Assembly (NCBI GenBank): GCA_009739215.1 | Contig: VSJF01000001.1 | Coordinates: forward strand, 2,170,001-2,234,000 | Direction of reading: 5' to 3' | DNA: 64,000 bases | From: Floccularia luteovirens | Lineage: Eukaryota > Basidiomycota > Agaricomycetes > Agaricales > Squamanitaceae | Shown: positions 1 to 11,886 of the stretch, one piece after another | Numbering within the stretch: position 1 is the first letter of the stretch | Layout of the letters: each line of letters begins with the position of its first letter | Made by a program: the position numbers and the translations under genes | The notes under the pieces: generated by a model | What the model saw: only the letters and a program-made list of their open reading frames with translations | Databases searched by the model: none | What the model was told of the DNA's origin: nothing

Positions 1-115
1 GTGTTGGATTTGTTTGATTTCATTTGTCCTTTCGTTTATCAGTACGAAGTTAGTTAACTAACCTCACTCTTACTCACCTCTCATCCTCAATCCTCACCCT
101 TCGCATTCGAACATC

Positions 116-1686
116 ATGGAAGACCTCTCTGACTCTGGCGTGCACGACAAGCTACTCGTGCTACAACGAAACTTCTTTATATCTTTAACAAATGGATCTG
201 AAGCCCTCCACTCGTTTCTGGGTTCGTGGGAGGGTTTTTACAAGAGCCTAGAATCAGTTGAACTCTCGACCCATACATTGGATTTAATATACACAGTTGC
301 AACTGCAATATGTGATGTCTCTACAGGAATTATGGAACTTCACAGGACTAGTGACGATGTTGCTGATGAATTCGTAACCAATATAAAGGAGGTTCTAAAT
401 GAAAATACGGTTTTACAATCAACTGATACAGGTAAGTTGTTAAGTTAGCTAGATGTTGTCCCATACTCATGTCTTGTATAGCTATTCCAACATCATATCC
501 AGCCTACATCGAACCGTCATGTGAATGGCTACTTAATAATCTTCACAATCCATACCCCTCGAAAGAAACAAGGATCGCTATCTCCACTCAAACAGGGTGT
601 CCTCGCAGATACATTGATAACTGGTTTATTGATGCTCGTAAAAGAATTGGTTGGAACACCCTCCGAAGAATTCACTTCTCAAATAAACGGATGGATGTTA
701 TTGATGCGGCTACTCGCTTTTTCATTAAGGATGACCCGGACCGTCCTCTTGCTGTTGCCATTGAAATGGAATTTGCTACTATGCAGACCAGGGCTCAGCT
801 TCTACGTGCAGGGAAGTCTAAGGGGAGTCCAAGCACTGTTGTGGAGAGTGTTACAACATGCATCGGAGGACAAGAGCAAGGTGTTGCATCATATCCATCC
901 CCAGAGCCATCTCCAGGGCCACTTTTGCGGATGTCCTTGCTGCCGGCTACAACAGTAGAGGTTTCTGATCGAGCTGCTCGCAAACGTAAGAATTCGGCGA
1001 TAAGTCTTGAATATGATTCTGCTGGCTTGCCCAGCAAACGCCCAAGGTACGTTCGAAATTACAAACTATTGGTTAGGGGTTCAGTCTCATCGATATTCGG
1101 ATAGGTTGGATGTGGATCACGCTCTCCCATTACCTGCGTGGTCTGTGGATGATCCTGAGCCTCCTTCCCCAAATAAGAGGAAAAGGAGGGTGTCAGATAG
1201 CGGTTGTCATGGCTTTCCAAAGCGGATCTGTAATGATACCTCCCTAGGTCCTCGTCTACACGCGGTATCGGATCCTACGCCTCTTGATGAATGGTTTCAT
1301 GATTTTTTCGAGTCGGTTAGTGTGGACGCACCGGATTCTTCTGCTCTCCTAGATATCAATCTCTTCGATTGTACACGTTTCGACTTACAGAAGAAATCTT
1401 CTGGTAAGTAATCCGACACAAACATTTATTTTATGGTGTTAATACGATACCTATAGGTCTTAATTCGCCATGCCATATATTCTCGACCGATAATGAAAAC
1501 GACTTAGCGAACTTAGACTTATTCAGTTTCGGTGATGACTTTTCTGCAATCCTACCTCAAAGTGAGTTCATTTATTTTGAAACCGCAACGATATCAATAA
1601 CGTGGCTTGCAGGTGTGCTAAACCCTTCTTTGCTTGGGTCTACACCTTCTCATCAGCTGAAACATGCTTGTTATCCTACCCCCTAG
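116..1686 (+). CDS. HD1: HD1 homeodomain mating-type transcription factor (A locus)
   Basis: This is one of the two homeodomain proteins that define the mushroom A mating type; HD1 and HD2 proteins from different alleles pair to form the active regulator. Five exons join cleanly (116-431, 482-1046, 1105-1403, 1457-1561, 1613-1686), all with GT-AG introns of about 50 nt, giving about 452 residues. The homeodomain lies near residues 110-168 and ends in the TALE-type helix WFIDARKRIGW, which is the HD1 signature. The first 105 residues are the variable part that, in known HD1 proteins, sets partner specificity. Basic clusters that could be nuclear signals follow (ARKRKNS, SKRPR, NKRKRR). The ATG at 116 is the first in frame and gives the full N-terminal region. 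Family and role are established knowledge; the exon joins are inferred from the sequence. Confidence 0.92.
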
Positions 1687-2522
1687 CGCCCACATAATAT
1701 CTTAACATTGTATTTCTATTCCGTACTATTATTTACTTATTTATAGGAGTCTACACAATGGCATGAGTTTTTCAACTGTTCACCTATGTAGTACGAATGT
1801 CTCCAGTATAGAAATCAGTTTCCACTGATGGCTGTCCCCTTTCAGACGGTGAACATATTTCGGTTTCTCTCCGTTCAATGTAAAGCCTGGGTGGATGGTC
1901 GTGTCGTCCTCGACCACGGATAACTAGAGCATTTTCATCCAAATGAGAAAGGAGCTTAGCTAATATCGCACTTTGGTGGGATGATGAGACCTTCAGTGAA
2001 CTAGTAAAGTACTCAAATACTTACAGTTATAAGTTACTTATTGCGTTATTGATATGCTATTTTTTCTTTCTGGGTTGTCCACATGTTACGCGCAAGGTTG
2101 ACGATGCTGCCATTTCGGAGACTGAATATGACCTCACCCAATTGGGTCACAGGTAGGGCTAGTCTCGTTCCCAGAGGTTTGGTGCTTGCCGCGCGGAGTT
2201 TATGTCTGAGAGTCAAAACTCAAGACAAAATATGCACCAGAACGTCTGGTGCACTTCGTATAGAGAACCCCCATCGGTGACAGTGTTACCGTGATTATAA
2301 CAAAAACATAACTCAACGTGATGTACAGGTGCGAAGCAAGTTGAAGTAATCATTTCTTCAATCATGTGACATGTGACGGCTATCTCGAGTTGGAAACATT
2401 GACCAAACATTACCAAAGCAATAGATGGGACAATGCGGACTTCAAACTGCGGAGTGTTGTGCTTTCATATTTAAAACGGCGGGTTGTTTGGAAACTGTTC
2501 ATAAGGGCATTTCGCACAAGGC
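1687..2522. other. Spacer between HD1 and HD2
   Basis: 836 bases without a convincing gene. I looked on the minus strand for a remnant HD1 (WFxxARxRIGW) that would be the usual divergent partner of the downstream HD2 gene and saw none. It must hold the HD1 3' end and the HD2 promoter. A perfect 9-bp inverted repeat sits at 2233-2253. Confidence 0.6.
2233..2253. repeat. Short perfect inverted repeat upstream of HD2
   Basis: Arms TGCACCAGA and TCTGGTGCA flank a 3-base centre (ACG). It lies 270 bases before the HD2 start, where a dimeric regulator could bind. The symmetry is seen directly; any regulatory role is a guess. Confidence 0.5.
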
Positions 2523-4244
2523 ATGAATACATTCGCTGCCCACAGTCACAGCACCCACTCCAATCCCCTCATCGCATCCCAAGTGCGATGTAAAATTCAT
2601 ATCACACCACTTAGGTTTCCCTCGACGGAAGAAATCACAAAGTTTTTACTTGATTCTGGAATATCAGAACACGTCCTACAAAGGTCTTCGGATACAGTAA
2701 CGAAGGCAGTTCTCTCGTTACAAGAGACACACTCAAAAAGTTACGAACAGACTGCACTTCGTATACTCGATCTTCCAATGGTCTCTGCATCGCTCACGCT
2801 TGAGAGGTTACGGATCGCCTATGAATCCTTATTCACGAAACAACACCTTCCTGCCATCAGCAAGGCGGTAAATGATGGTTATCTTCGCTCCTCCCAGCAC
2901 AAGCGAAGCGATGAGAAGAAATCACCTTTCAACAACGTAAGTTCTAATCAATTCGTGACACGATTAATCCGGTCCGACCATCTCTCCAGGAATATACACC
3001 ACTTCTCGAAAAATATTTTGAGTATAATGCTTATCCATCGGCCCCTGATCGTAAGGTATTGGCCCGAAAATCGTTCATGACACAAAGGCAAATCGAAGTT
3101 TGGGTACAGCCTTATTACGAAAAGTCTTTGTTTGTAGTTCTTACTGGATTTTTTATAGTTTCAGAACCACCGCAACCGTGCCAAAAAAGAAGGCAGACCC
3201 TTGAGACGGTACCCGCAAGATAACTTACTTCAGAACACTTCTTTAGATTCCCTATGTGATAATATGTCCCCAAAACCAGAAATCTTGGATTTTGAAGGAG
3301 GCACAATGGGAGAGCTCACTGAAAAAGATGTGGGTATCCTACCACTTTACCTGGAACTCGACTTGATCACACCTTTAAATCAGCTTACACCGAAATCTTC
3401 GAAAGCGGTTGCAGTCACTCTGGATAACACTGTACCTTCCTATACCTTTCCGACGCCTTACAAGAGTCGATATCCTCAAAATCCCTTTCTCATGCAAAGT
3501 CAAGACATAAAAAAATTATTCAAATTTTCTAGTTCTGAATGGGGTCGCAAGCCTGTCACACGCCTTGTACCTGTACCGATTATAGAAGTTGATGATTTAG
3601 CCTCTACATTTACTTCTAAGCTAAATCTTAGAAGACGGACGTCCAAAGAACAATCTCGACAAAATTCTCCAGTCGACACAAACAGCAATCATTCCTGGTT
3701 TGCACATCGAGTTACGAACCCTTCTTCCGCTCCACACCCGGCCCTTATTAGGACACAACAGATCCAATCTTTCATCCAGCCTACATTCTCGACGTTATCT
3801 GGTTGGTTGATAGGTTTGGGTCACAAACCTGCGAAAGATTTGACTCAGCCTGTGGAGTTACCCCAGAAAGCCTCGGATGTTAGACGCAAGAAACAGCGTT
3901 ACAATTGTAAACCTTTCCTGGGAGGTTTAGGTCGTAGGAATTGTTATCCCACATCAACTGTCATTCCAGGATCGCGTACTTCGTCTTGCAGTTCCACGGG
4001 TTCAACAGATTCCCTAATTTCATCCTCGTCTTCATCATCGACGAGCAGTCTGTCGACCCCTTCGACTTCACCAACATCTTCACCAATACCTCTGCCTGAG
4101 GCCAATTTTATTCTACAAGACCAATTACTTGATGAACTCTTCGGCCACTATCCGCAAGAGTTGACCTTTTTGGATCGTGAACCCACTTACAAAAATTATT
4201 TACCCCATAACCCTTTGAAGATACCCTCGTTGATATCGGTATAG
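2523..4244 (+). CDS. HD2: HD2 homeodomain mating-type transcription factor (A locus)
   Basis: Second A mating-type homeodomain protein, of the typical (60-residue) class. Three exons (2523-2936, 2990-3103, 3159-4244) give about 537 residues. The homeodomain spans about residues 135-190. It runs from PLLEKYFEYNAYPSAPDRK to the recognition helix QIEVWFQNHRNRAKKEG, with the DNA-contacting WFQN kept. An intron splits this helix exactly between the W and the F codons. Downstream come a basic stretch (RRKKQRYNCK) and a long Ser/Thr-rich low-complexity segment near residues 448-490, as in other HD2 proteins. It is transcribed in the same direction as HD1, not divergently, and converges on MIP with a 293-bp gap. 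The start at 2523 is the first ATG that leaves an open reading frame into the conserved region. Confidence 0.92.
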
Positions 4245-4537
4245 TCCTTGGCACAACTCTTTACTTTGCTATTCTTCCTTGCTATGCTTGCAATAATATT
4301 AAGTCACGTAATTTATTCAAATTTGTACAAATTATGCATCATGTACTGTACTCAACTTGTTTGTCTTCGTCAACATATGGATTAACAAGATTGCCTGTTT
4401 GTTTTATCCCGCTTAAGTTTCAAAATTTCTTTATTCACTACAAATACTATACTATCGACACATAAATTATTGAGCATTGTCATCAGTATTGAATTACGAT
4501 GATTCGGAGGCTTATGAACATCACATTCGCTGTCAAT

Positions 4538-6994
4538 TCAGTGTCGTCCAGGGAAGCCAACTTCATCCTCTATTTTCCAACGCCCTACTTCATGCATTGC
4601 CTCTGCATCACCAGTTTCTAGTGCCTGTTTGTTAAGTAGGATACTTAGCAACTTCCATGGGTCTTTACTTCCACCATATTTAAGCACCTCCCGCTTATAT
4701 TTTTCACCTGTCTCACGATTGAGTGGATCATTTAAAAAGACATGATTCCACACCCGCGATGCGATGGCACGATCAAATAAGTATGAGTAATATGTCGCTC
4801 CATAACCAAAAAGGTGACCGAATTGAGTTTGAAAAGATGTTCCATTTACATGGGGAATTATTCCACGAGCGTTGTGTAAATTTGCAAGTTCTGTCGTAGA
4901 GTCAAATGAAGTATCTAAAACGGCTCGTGAGTGGTATATTTGGTCGGCAGCGGCAAGTAAGATCTGCGAGTAGGTATCGATAGAGTGACAAGGATCTTCA
5001 TGATGGTTCCCAATCTGTCTTATAGCTGATGAGTCGTCCGCGTCGAATAACGAAAGCACAGCGGACGAATTTAGGAAATGCTCCATAAGAATGGAAGGTA
5101 ATTCCACGAAATCTGTAGCACAACGGGTGCCCGACACGTTTTGGTACTCTGTTCTTCCTATCATGGCTGCATGTCATTTGTGTTAACGTTCCAACCTAAT
5201 GCTTTCAATAGCAACACGTACAATGCATGGCATGTCCCATTTCATGAAAGAGTGTTAATACCTCATGCCACTCTAAAACGGTAGGACCACCAGTCAAGGT
5301 CGGCCTAGGGAATTCGCAAAGGAGCACAACCAGAGGGAGCTGGTAGACACCCTCTTCATTAGGAAGACGGTGCCTTTTAACCGCCTCAAATTCTTGTGAC
5401 AGCCGTACACGAAGCTGGTTCTCTCCATATATGCCATCAGCTGCTTCGTCGTCATTGTCTGTCCTGCGCGAACAACGAACAGTATAATGCGCTGCACCAC
5501 TAGCTTTGCCCCTGCGAGCGAATAGATCAGCATATACCCAACCAATAATACCCTTCTCTTCGTCAACAACCTCCAGTTTTTGGACATCAGTATGCCAAAT
5601 TTCGCCAGATTTCGAGTCTGCTGGGCGAAGTGAGATTCCGTAGAGATGCTGGAATAGGCGCGACAGCCCCATGAATACAGTACCCAAGGTAAGGGGAGGG
5701 AGAGGTATAGGAGGTGCTGGTGGTTCTGGGGGACAGTAGAAGTCTCGATCCCAAGCTTGGATGACTGGCAAAGATGATAAGCCGTGATGAGCTTGCTTAC
5801 GCGTACTCAAAGTGCGCAATGCGCGTCGGGCAAACGGTTTTGTATGATGCATGAGAGCATCGAGAAACTTGAGAACATTCTCTATTGACTCCTTAGTATT
5901 GCTTGGACTGAATATATGGAATACTTACCAGGAGATTTCGCCATTTTATCATCCAATGCCATGTGTGCAAAACTTTCTTTTCCGACAAGCTGTGCTAGTT
6001 CTGCCCGGGTGCGCAGGAGCTCTTCTAGTACATGTATTTGTTCGGGAGTACTCGAGTTGGCAGCAATGTACACCCGACGCCGAGGCTCTTCGTTGGGTGC
6101 TGATCGCATGATCATCTGGGCTTGCAAGGAACCTGGATAAATTAGGAGATCACGGTGAGTGAATTGAGCTTGAAGCTGCAATCTGACCCCCATGCCCTTA
6201 TGTTTCAACCCAGCCAATTCTGATGGTTTGATCGGAGTAGGCGGTCGGGGAGCACTAGCTCCTTCTAGAAACTGGCGCCCAAGGACTAAGATATCTGAGG
6301 AAAGTGATACGAATTTATTGCGCTGCTCGGGCGCTAAATTGATAGCTGATTTCTCAAAGTCGCGCCAAAAAATTAGAGCGGTCTGGTATGCTTCTGGGCC
6401 CAATGTCTTGACAATGGATGAATCCGATAGAACCACTTTCAAAACCTGAAATAATTTGAGAGTCTAGTGGATTCGAGAATACATGCAACGCACTTCATAG
6501 AGTCCCACATGTGTGTTTAGCACGTTCATGAATTCACACAACGTTTCGTATGCATTATTAGCGGCTTCGACCCACATTCGATCTGGATGAGCATTTCGAA
6601 CCAGCTCCGCAAGGTCTATGACACCACATAGCATATCACTGAGTCTGTCCAAGTTCTTCACCACTTTGAACAACTCATCGCGTGAGTTGCGAGCTCGTAA
6701 AATGCGATCGGTCAAGAGCTGTGCTCGAACTAGAGTAGATTCGGCGAGGGATATGAGGGCTTGTGGGTTATTGAGTGATGGGTGACCAAAAAGACCAGTA
6801 GCATGGAATGGGGATTTCCTCAGGCTCGACCGTGGTTGGTCGAAGAGAGTTATGAGGGCCTTGTCGTCGACGGTAGCGCGCATATGCGCTTGGGTGGCAA
6901 GAAATCTCGGAATTGAGACATTTTTTTTCAAGAGCAGGCAGCCACGGAAATGAAAGGGCTTGTTCAAGACCGACCCTGTTGACCTTGCCAACAT
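4538..6994 (-). CDS. MIP: Mitochondrial intermediate peptidase (M3 metallopeptidase)
   Basis: Removes an eight-residue piece from some imported mitochondrial precursors after the main processing peptidase. Four exons on the minus strand join in frame (6994-6494, 6445-5929, 5881-5222, 5166-4538), giving about 768 residues, the usual length for the family. The zinc site FHEMGHAMH (HExxH) is at the end of exon 3 and is followed across the intron by SMIGRTEYQ, as in M3 peptidases. The N-terminus ([18 protein letters not shown]) looks like a mitochondrial presequence. MIP is the classic neighbour of the A mating-type genes in Agaricomycetes and anchors the identity of this locus. No frame problem is seen. 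Confidence 0.95.
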
Positions 6995-7256
6995 GAAAGA
7001 GGGAGGTTAAGATGTATAAAAATCTTGAAACAGGGATTGAATAAGTCTGGACGACTGCACGTGCCAAGCTTCACATTGCATTTAATTTAATTACGTGACT
7101 AAACTACTAGTCCTAGATGTCCAAAAATCCAATGTATTTATCTCATGATCTGTATATCTGTAAATTGTCAAGTTGCAAATGCTCACATCCAGAAGAATAT
7201 GTATGATATGGTTAAATAGCAGAAAATATAATATAAGCATGCCAAGGCATTACGAG

Positions 7257-9414
7257 TCATGACGAATGTAGGGGTGAAAGACTGCCTTCAAGACTTCTCT
7301 CATAAACTTTTCCGTTTCCATTTTCGCAAGGTCCCCGTGTGGTTGTCGCGTGACCGTTATCAATTCCCTGATAACCATTGAAGATGGATCCATTGTTGGT
7401 TCCTCCTGGTATCGGTTCTGACGGAACGGGAGCCGCTCCGGGTATGGGTTCGACAGCGTAAACCCAAAATTTTGAGCGTTTTTTTCCGGCAATCTGCTCC
7501 AATGCAATCTCCGTAGGTTTCAATGCTGCTGCACCAGAAATCTTGATTTTTAACCCGTTGGATGAACTAACAGCACCCATATCTCCTGAATTGGTGCTCG
7601 TCGTACTCTCTTCTGTGCGTGCGCGCTTCAAAGGTGGCTCAGAGTCAAGCTGTTCTTCAGAAGAAGCAACTATGCGGGACGAACGCCGTCCGCCACGCCC
7701 TTGACCCCAGGAATCTGATGAGCCCTCACGCTTCCCGTTCATATTCAGCGCTGCAGCACGTGTAGAGCGTCGCTGACCAGCAGAACTTCCATCCTTTTGC
7801 CTCCTACCGCCATGCAAGCTGTAAGTTTTGATATTCGTAAAGTCACCATCAAATTCTTCGTCATGATGTTCTTCCTCTTGAAATTTATATTCATCACCGT
7901 CATCCTGCCCTCAGATATGCTACATCAGCTATGAAATGAGAATGACATGATCTAAGCTTGCCTCGCTGTCAAAGTCATTATGATATACATAGTCAGGTTT
8001 CTGTGTTTTTCTTCGAGTGCGGGTTTCTCGCAGCTCAGCTTGTGCGAACAACGCTTGTTTTTGTTCTATCCTCCTTCTGACCCTTTGTACACGCTAATTT
8101 GGAAAGTGTCAGTAATATGGCATAGATTTTATCAGAAAGAAACAGTCAGTTATGTGGAAAGGTCTCAAGAAATATAATTTAAGTCTTAAAATATCCACTC
8201 ACAGCAAGTTCAGCGTCAATAGCCACTACGCGACTCTCAAGAGCAGCTATTAAAGCAAGATGGGCATTTTCCAGCTTTGATAGCTTCTTGCCTTTCTTGG
8301 GTTCCGGCGGTGCGGTTCTTTTAATACTTTCAATTATTGCCATGTACTCTTCTCTAGTGGAAGAAATCGCTTTAAAGGTGGCTGTAGTTTTCCAAGGGTT
8401 GGTGGACACATATATCCTGGGCGAGTCTAAGGAAAAATCAATGTTTATCAGAACCAATACAATCAATTTAGGAACCAAAAGTAAACGCTGAAAGCCGAAA
8501 AAAAACTTCAATGAAAAAACATCGAGATCAGGCAGATTCCCGGGCAAATACATGTAAATAGGAAATACAAGGATAATGCACACCGAGAAAAGCACGGACC
8601 ATCGACTACCCAGTAACGTTTGCGTTGACTGTCTTGACCGAGAGGTATGAACTGCAAGATCTCTTGACTTCCTGGGTCCGTAGGTTCCAGAGGCGCAGTG
8701 GCATTATCTTTTTTCTTGTGTTTATTGTGCACAACTCCCCATGCACGATCTATGTTGCCTTTAATTTCAACAGAATGGCATAACTGGAGTTCAACCAGTT
8801 GGCGGAGAATTTCGAGCTGTAGAAAACACCGTATGTCTGAGTGAAGAGCGTCACTAATGGAATAAAATTGGCTAACCTTAAAATCCCAATCGGCAGCAAA
8901 GAACCCAGTCTGTATGCTCTCAAATGGATCTACATTTGCTTTTAGTTCTTCGTTCCAGAAGATCGTTCTTTCTGAAGATTTGAAATACTCAGAGAGAACA
9001 TTCGCGACAGTAGACGAGATTTGATCAGCGCTGTACCCGCACGAATATCGTGAGGTCAATAAAGTTGGCTAGTAGCATGGCAGAACATGCACTTACCTCA
9101 AGTTACGCGTCTGCGGTTTTAGATTGAGAACGAAGTGTCCGAGCAATTGGGTTAATATGTCATTGGGCTCTTTTGACAGCAGAGCATTTTCAAAACTGTG
9201 TAAGCCACACAAAGTGGTATCAACTAGTTTCATTTAGAAGAAAGGGTGTGACTCACTCCATTGGAGAGTCCATTCCCTGCACCTTACTTCTGAGGTTGGT
9301 GAATTTACAGACGAATGCGTAAACGAAGAGAGATTCCCAGCGGTCGGAAGGGTGAGCAGCATCAGAAGGAGGGCATATGTGTCCTCTCCTGTCAAATTGT
9401 GCAGTGGCAGCCAT
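7257..9414 (-). CDS. DDT/WHIM-domain chromatin-associated protein
   Basis: The first exon encodes MAATAQFDRRG and then a DDT-like helical region (SLFVYAFVCKFTNLRS, followed by NDILTQLLGHFVLNLKP). Further in come a WHIM1-like stretch (DWDFKLEILRQLVELQLCHS) and a WHIM2-like motif with PLGQDSQRKRYWVVDG. The middle has a Lys/Arg-rich coiled stretch (RVRRRIEQKQALFAQAELRETRTRRK), then an acidic segment, and the tail is low-complexity and basic. DDT plus WHIM proteins elsewhere pair with ISWI-type remodellers, so a nuclear chromatin role is likely; the exact orthologue is not clear. The start at 9414 was chosen because the frame upstream is not the one that continues into DDT. One intron (7905-7961) uses a GC donor. 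Confidence 0.75.
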
Positions 9415-9648
9415 GAGAGTCGCAAAGGAGACGCGACTGGAGCAAAAGTGGAACGAAAGGAGGGAACACGGTTTTTGTTACGAGAATCGTCACAATTCAT
9501 ATTTTCTAGTACATAAATGGAACAAATATATTAAAATCGTAAACCTATTATAGGGTACATCATTTCCTGCTGTTCATGTCGACATAGCAGGAGCGGAATA
9601 GCATAGATCAATAGAAAACAAAGAAAGGGATCCCCACAAAGAACGACT

Positions 9649-10203
9649 TTATCCCGGTCCAACCTGTGCAATAAGTAATTAGTATATGGAAAAAGCGCAC
9701 AGGCAGCAATTCAGTTACTTTCGGGATGTCATGGTGCTCACTGAGAGATTCCAAGTGGGCATTGAATTCATTGACGCGGTCCTTGTGCGTCTTATTAGCA
9801 AGTTTTGCCACACGTTGAGCAAGCTGTGTTCCGGGAGACGTATCAGTAGAGCACAAGTTATATGTGGGAATGACGTACCCGACGCCTTTGAACCTCTTCA
9901 AACCGTTTCTCAGCTTCAGTCTTCCTCGATGAGCTTACAGCTGCGGGAGTACTAGTATCACTTCCGGATTGCACTGGTTCCTTCTCATCATTTTCGAACA
10001 TTAGTCTCTGCACGCGTTCACGTTCCCTCTGCTTCTCGGATATCTCTGGTTTACTTTTCGACTTTTTCTTTTTTCTGTAGAAGATAGGAAGTGAATGAAT
10101 ACCATGAACCTTTGAATGAAACTTACTTCTTAACAATACCACCATCAATGACTCCCCCTTTGAGCTTTAAAGAGCCACCAGGGCGTGAATCGTACTCTGA
10201 CAT
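9649..10203 (-). CDS. FAM32A-like small nuclear protein
   Basis: Begins MSEYDSRPGGSLKLKGG, followed by a lysine-rich stretch (KKKKSKSK). The conserved C-terminal half contains TEAEKRFEEVQRRR, then AKLANKTHKDRVNEFNAHL and HHDIPKVGPG. This is the FAM32A family layout. In animals FAM32A is a nuclear protein that also acts late in splicing; a similar role here is inferred. The gene has several introns; the last one separates DIPK from VGPG just before the stop at 9649-9651. It is divergent from the TMEM115-like gene, with only 192 bp between the two start codons. Confidence 0.85.
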
Positions 10204-10395
10204 GAATGAAATGCAAATGATAAGTACATGCGATGGTCGGTATCCGGAGGTAGTTACAGGTCACAGGTAACAGGTCACATCACACGGTACCCGAAGTGTG
10301 TTGACGCCTCCAAAAACTGATTCATTGCACTGTATCTTCCTGCAGTTGCCAGTACCAACGACTTTCCTGTAGGGCAAACCATTTCTCCTTTTGAA
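10204..10395. promoter_or_regulatory. Shared divergent promoter (FAM32A-like / TMEM115-like)
   Basis: 192 bp lie between the two start codons of oppositely transcribed genes, so both promoters must be here. The stretch around 10253-10280 contains a short repeated word (tcacaggtaacaggtcac). No specific factor site can be named. Confidence 0.5.
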
Positions 10396-11700
10396 ATGGC
10401 CATCCTATCTTCTCCTTTGGCCCTCTTGCAATCAATCCCCCCTGTAACGCGTGCATTCACCGCTGCAACAATAATTTCTTCAGCAGCCTATGGTTGGTTC
10501 TCTTGGAAAGATATGACCTCAGAGGTTGCCACCTATATGACTCTTGTCCCTGGTTCAAGTCTTTTCGCACCTTGGACATTCTTCACGTCAGCATTCGTTG
10601 AAGTATCCATATTTGAGGTATTCTCTTGTTAACCTGTTGTGGACGTTTCATTTACTGAACAACTGAACAAGTTAATTGCATCACTTATCTTCGTCCCCCC
10701 GGCACTGAAATACTTCGAACGACTTTGGGGTAGTGTGGAAATTATAAAATTCATTGTTGTCTCGGTGGTTGCCTCGAATATCATCGCTTTTGGGTTCAAC
10801 TGGATTGAATTCGTTGCGACAAGAAATGCAGAACTCTTTCTGTGAGTTAACTATCTCTTTGTATATATTCCATGCCAATCTTCATTCCAAGGTATGGCAT
10901 GCGCTATCATGGACAGATGTCTCTCCAAATTTCACTTCTGGTAGCTTTTACACAGCTTATTCCAGAACATCAAGTCCAAATACTGGGCATGTTCAAAACC
11001 CGAGTCAAGGTTCGCTACATCTTGATTTTTTCGGGACATCTCATTTATATTTGTAAAAAGGATATTCCAATGATATACTTGGGTCTTTCAACTGTACTTT
11101 GTATATTGGGCTTCCAATGTCCTTGGATCATCATCCAGTTCGGCTGGTTCGTGGGTTGGGTGTATCTAAGGTTTTACAAAAAAAATTCTGGGGATTCAAT
11201 TGGTGGTGTCGATACGTATGGTGATCGCAGTGAGACATTCTCTCTTGTGTCCTGGTTCCCTGCCGTAGTTCAGTGAGTAGGTTCTCGAACTTTGATAGCA
11301 GTTTCTGACAGTTTTCCTAGTTATCCATTAACTGTTGGTGGCAAGCTTTGTATATTCTTTGGCCACTCGTTTCCATCTTATTCCTTCGTCGGGCCCCGAC
11401 TTAGAAGGTGGAACCTATAGCCAAGTGCCAGGCAGCGCTCGTGCAGAGGCTGAGAGGCGGAGGTCCGTACAATACACATTTTGTGTAACTTCTATCTAAC
11501 CTCTTTCTAGAGCAATGGCTTTGAAGGCTTTGGACCAAAGACTTGCAAATACATCTTCACCTGCTGCCTCCCAATCTGGAAACGTTGGAACTTCGCAACT
11601 GCCACGATCAACCCCCTCTCCCCAGAGTAGCTCAGATGTACATGGTGGAGAGGATGTTCGGGCTGACTCCGGGAATGACATAACAGATAATCAGCAATAA
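10396..11700 (+). CDS. TMEM115-like Golgi membrane protein (DUF1751, rhomboid-like fold)
   Basis: Multi-pass membrane protein of the TMEM115 family, which sits in the Golgi and helps retrograde traffic. Exons are 10396-10617, 10672-10841, 10892-11272 (probably with a further 51-nt intron inside), 11346-11462 and 11511-11700. The family motif FGWFVGWVYLRFYK precedes the conserved post-membrane segment ESFS-like SLVSWFPAVV. After the membrane part comes PDLEGGTYSQVPGSARAEAERRRAMALKALDQRLA, the hallmark C-terminal region with ERRRxxALKALDxRL. The tail is Ser/Pro-rich. The stretch at 11006-11056 stays in frame but has a GT...AG shape and is missing from the expected family alignment (RVK then DIPMIYLGL), so it is probably spliced out. 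Confidence 0.85.
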
Positions 11701-11886
11701 ATGTCCACTATCATGCCTGTAATTTCAGAATTACTACGTACATTAGCATGCTTTCGTTTTTTCTAATATACCGATATTATTTTCTTCTGAGAGGTGCATT
11801 GTTGAGTGAAGTTTTATTACGTAAGATGAAAATGATATCCAAATACTTTGACTCGAGCGTAAAAGTTGGTAACACAAGTCAATGTC

